Source: an uncultured Burkholderiaceae bacterium (GTDB lineage: Bacteria; Pseudomonadota; Gammaproteobacteria; Burkholderiales; Burkholderiaceae_C). Taken from it: a stretch of 10,350 nucleotides of DNA. The stretch is from positions 1-10,350 of the forward strand of contig CALIDR010000145.1 of assembly GCA_938022295.1 (NCBI GenBank), written 5' to 3'. Position numbers and translations under genes: made by a program. Of this stretch, positions 8,453-10,350 are shown piece after piece (within the stretch, counting starts at the first letter, position 1; every line of letters begins with the position of its first letter). Below the pieces are notes generated by a model. It worked only from the letters and a program-made list of their open reading frames with translations, did no database searches and was not told the origin of the DNA.

Positions 8453-8474
8453 GCGGGCGGGCGACCCCGCCCGC
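8453..8474. repeat. Hairpin 4 of the convergent region
   Basis: GCGGGCGGG (8453-8461) and CCCGCCCGC (8466-8474) give a 9-base all-GC stem with the tetraloop CGAC. It begins 4 bases after hairpin 3. A further minor stem GGCCC-GCA-GGGCC follows at 8478-8490. Confidence 0.6.
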
Positions 8475-8540
8475 CGCGGCCCGCAGGGCCCGCAACGCCG
8501 CCAGCGTGTCCGAGGGCGGCTCGATCGGGTGCGCAGCGTC

Positions 8541-8557
8541 GTCACCCGTCAGGTGAC
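8541..8557. repeat. Hairpin near the dehydratase 3' end
   Basis: GTCACC (8541-8546) and GGTGAC (8552-8557) pair over 6 bases with a 5-base loop, about 77 bases beyond the dehydratase stop codon. It is set apart from the main hairpin row and may serve the minus-strand transcript. Confidence 0.4.
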
Positions 8558-8633
8558 CGTCCGCGCGGGCAGAAACGTGAGGCACGAGAGGCGCTTGCAC
8601 GCGGAATCGAGCGGCCGACTGCTGGATCCAGGC

Positions 8634-9608
8634 TCAGGCGGGCTCGCCGCCCGTCAGCAGCGTGGCGAAACGGGCAGCGTCGACGTTGCCGCCCGACAGC
8701 GTGACGCCCACGCGCCGGCCGCGCCAGCGCGGTGCGTGCGTCATCAGCGCGGCGAGCGCACTCGCCCCCGACGGCTCGAGCACCTGCTTCATGCGTACGA
8801 ACGCGAAGCGCATCGCCTCGACGACGGCGGGATCGGGCACCGTCAGCACGTCGGTCACGTGGCGGCGGATCACCTCGAACGGGCGCGCGCCGACGCTCGT
8901 CGTCTGCTGGCCGTCGCAGATCGTGCGCGGCACGTCGATCGCGACGATGCGCCCTTCGTGCAGCGAGCGGCGCACGTCGTCGCCGGCCTCGGGCTCGACG
9001 CCGAAGACCTCGACCGCCGGCGCGAGCGCCTTCGCCGCCACCGCGCAGCCGGCGAGCAGCCCGCCGCCGCCGGTGCACACGAGCAGCGCGTCGAGCGGGC
9101 CGTCGGCCACCGTCTGCTCGAGCAGCTCGAGCGCCGTCGTGCCGGCGCCGGCCATCACCGCCTCGCTGTCGTACGGCGGGATCAGCGCCGCGCCGGTGCG
9201 CTCGACGATGGCGGCGGCGATCGCGGCCCGGTCCCCGCGGTAGCGGTCGTAGAGCACGACCTCGGCGCCGTAGCCGCGCGTCGCGGCAAGCTTGGCCGGC
9301 GGCGCGTCGTGCGGCATCACGACGGTGGCACGGCAGCCGACGAGCCGCGCGGCGAGCGCGACCGCCTGCGCGTGGTTGCCCGACGAATACGCGACGACGC
9401 CGCGCGCGCGTTCGTCCGCCGCGAGCGACGCCACCGCGTTGTACGCGCCGCGGAACTTGAACGCGCCCATGCGCTGCAGGTGCTCGGCCTTCAGGAACAC
9501 CCGCGCGCCGACCATCGCATCGAGCGTGCGCGAGGTCAGCACCGGCGTGCGGTGCGCGACGCCTCGCAGCCGCGCGGCGGCGGCGCGCACGTCGGCGATC
9601 GTCAGCAC
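8634..9608 (-). CDS. PLP-dependent threonine/serine dehydratase (fold type II)
   Basis: This cytoplasmic enzyme should deaminate L-threonine or L-serine to a 2-oxo acid and ammonia; serine racemase and threo-3-hydroxyaspartate ammonia-lyase are close alternatives. The 324-residue chain has the PLP lysine in AFKFRGA (Lys51), the substrate-binding SSGNHAQ (75-81), the phosphate-binding glycine loop GGGGLLAG (180-187) and the pyridine-nitrogen serine in TLSGGN (Ser305). VEPEAGDD (205-211) resembles the divalent-cation site of serine racemase-type members. There is no C-terminal ACT domain, so it is the short, catabolic-type form rather than biosynthetic IlvA. The GTG at 9608 is chosen because it begins the normal LTIADVRAAAARL opening. 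It follows the ABC transporter ATPase gene by 10 bases and is likely in its operon. The exact substrate is unsettled. Confidence 0.92.
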   Translation of the reverse strand: MLTIADVRAAAARLRGVAHRTPVLTSRTLDAMVGARVFLKAEHLQRMGAFKFRGAYNAVASLAADERARGVVAYSSGNHAQAVALAARLVGCRATVVMPHDAPPAKLAATRGYGAEVVLYDRYRGDRAAIAAAIVERTGAALIPPYDSEAVMAGAGTTALELLEQTVADGPLDALLVCTGGGGLLAGCAVAAKALAPAVEVFGVEPEAGDDVRRSLHEGRIVAIDVPRTICDGQQTTSVGARPFEVIRRHVTDVLTVPDPAVVEAMRFAFVRMKQVLEPSGASALAALMTHAPRWRGRRVGVTLSGGNVDAARFATLLTGGEPA

Positions 9609-9618
9609 GCCGCGCGTC

Positions 9619-10350
9619 TCACGCCAGGTGCGCCGCGGCCAGCAGCTCGCGCGTGTACGCCTCGCGCGGCGCGGCGAACAGCGCCTGCGCCTCGCCCTCC
9701 TCGACGATGCGCCCGTCCTTCATCACCAGCACGCGGTGCGACATCGCGCGCACCACCGCCAGGTCGTGGCTGATGAAGACGTAGCTCATGCCGTAGCGCT
9801 GCTGCAGGTCGGCGAGCAGGCGCAGCACCTGCTGCTGCACCGAGACGTCGAGCGCCGACGTCGGCTCGTCGAGGACGAGCACCTCGGGCTGCAGCACCAC
9901 CGCGCGCGCGATCGCGATGCGCTGCCGCTGGCCGCCGCTGAACTCGTGCGGGTAGCGCTGCAGCACCAGCGCCACGCCGTGGCGCTCCGACAGGCCCACC
10001 TCGTCGAGCATCGCGAGCACGGCGCGCTCGCGTTCGGCGGCGCTCAGCTCGGGGCGGTGCAGCGCGAGGCCTTCGCCGACGATCTGGCCCACCGTCATGC
10101 GCGGGCTCAGGCTCGCGAACGGGTCCTGGAACACGACCTGCATCCGGCGCCGCATCCGGCGCAGCGCCTCGCGCGGCGCGTCGTCGATGCGCTGGCCGCC
10201 GAGGCGGACCTCGCCGGCGGCGATCGGCTGCAGCGCGAGCAGCGCCATGCCGAGCGTCGTCTTGCCCGACCCCGACTCGCCGACGATGCCCAGCGTCTCG
10301 CCGCGCCGCAGCGCGAGTGTGGCCTGCCGCACGGCGACGAAGTCACGCCT
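9619..10350 (-). CDS. Peptide ABC transporter ATP-binding protein, YejF/OppF-like C-terminal ATPase (5' end outside window)
   Basis: The visible 243 residues are a complete ATP-binding cassette that powers import of oligopeptides or similar solutes at the cytoplasmic face of the inner membrane. Numbering from the window edge, they show Walker A GESGSGKTT (about 24-32), the Q-loop VVFQDPFASLSPRMT (about 73-87), the signature FSGGQRQRIAIARA (about 137-150), Walker B VLVLDEPTSALD (about 157-168) and the H-loop FISHDLAVV (about 192-200). The SLSPRMTVGQIVGEGL and YPHEFSGGQ wording is typical of the second cassette of YejF-type double ATPases and of OppF/DppF. The frame stays open to the edge, and the GTG at 10332 lies inside the domain, so the real start is upstream. 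Only the missing part can tell a one-cassette from a two-cassette protein. The dehydratase gene follows after 10 bases. Confidence 0.93.
   Translation of the reverse strand, partial: RRDFVAVRQATLALRRGETLGIVGESGSGKTTLGMALLALQPIAAGEVRLGGQRIDDAPREALRRMRRRMQVVFQDPFASLSPRMTVGQIVGEGLALHRPELSAAERERAVLAMLDEVGLSERHGVALVLQRYPHEFSGGQRQRIAIARAVVLQPEVLVLDEPTSALDVSVQQQVLRLLADLQQRYGMSYVFISHDLAVVRAMSHRVLVMKDGRIVEEGEAQALFAAPREAYTRELLAAAHLA

Larger units (their letters stand above)
8317..8633. other. Gene-free convergent region with multiple hairpins
   Basis: About 317 bases lie between the stop of the desulfidase-like gene (plus) and the stop of the dehydratase gene (minus). No supported coding region was found on either strand; the open frames that cross it are arginine/alanine-rich shadows running in from genes. 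Its main content is a row of perfect inverted repeats between 8364 and 8490 and a separate one at 8541-8557. Bidirectional transcription termination is the simplest role. Confidence 0.75.

Noticed and set aside
8341..8631. CTGGATCC occurring at both ends of the gene-free region, as possible target-site duplication of a small mobile element
   Set aside because: No terminal inverted repeats are found inside the two copies, and an 8-base repeat within 300 bases can easily arise by chance.

Overview
The window reads as chromosomal DNA from a very GC-rich proteobacterium, most likely a betaproteobacterium of the Burkholderiales. The basis is near-total use of G/C-ending codons, families common in that group, Shine-Dalgarno sites of the AGGAG type and tight gene packing. 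Taxonomy is inference only. High GC also creates very long open frames antisense to the real genes, and these were discarded. There is no rRNA, tRNA, CRISPR array, transposase or phage gene.

Left part (1-2873). Two minus-strand genes form a coupled pair: a glutaredoxin-fold protein with no cysteine at all, and a secreted alpha/beta hydrolase of the TAP-like peptidase type that runs off the left edge. Diverging from them on the plus strand is a second coupled pair: a Sec-exported DsrE/DsrF-like protein and a short zinc nucleoside/nucleobase deaminase-like protein with a twin-arginine-type leader.

Middle (2983-8316, plus strand). A membrane-anchored or exported penicillin-acylase-family Ntn hydrolase is followed by the glycogen debranching enzyme GlgX, with no other glycogen gene nearby. 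Next comes a protein with the three-cysteine pattern of the TudS/DUF523 desulfidases. A TTGA-N6-TCAA palindrome of FNR/Dnr type lies just upstream of glgX.

Right part (8317-10350). A gene-free stretch of about 317 bases between convergent genes holds a row of perfect hairpins. The minus strand then carries a PLP-dependent threonine/serine dehydratase, preceded by the end of a YejF/OppF-like peptide ABC transporter ATPase that is cut by the right edge.

No single pathway joins all the genes. Envelope or exported hydrolytic functions recur (alpha/beta hydrolase, acylase, DsrE-like protein, deaminase). There is also a loose sulfur/thiol theme (cysteine-less glutaredoxin fold, DsrE-like protein, desulfidase-like protein). 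The points most worth a second look are the cysteine-free glutaredoxin, the apparently Tat-exported short deaminase, the TudS-like protein and the hairpin row at 8364-8490.
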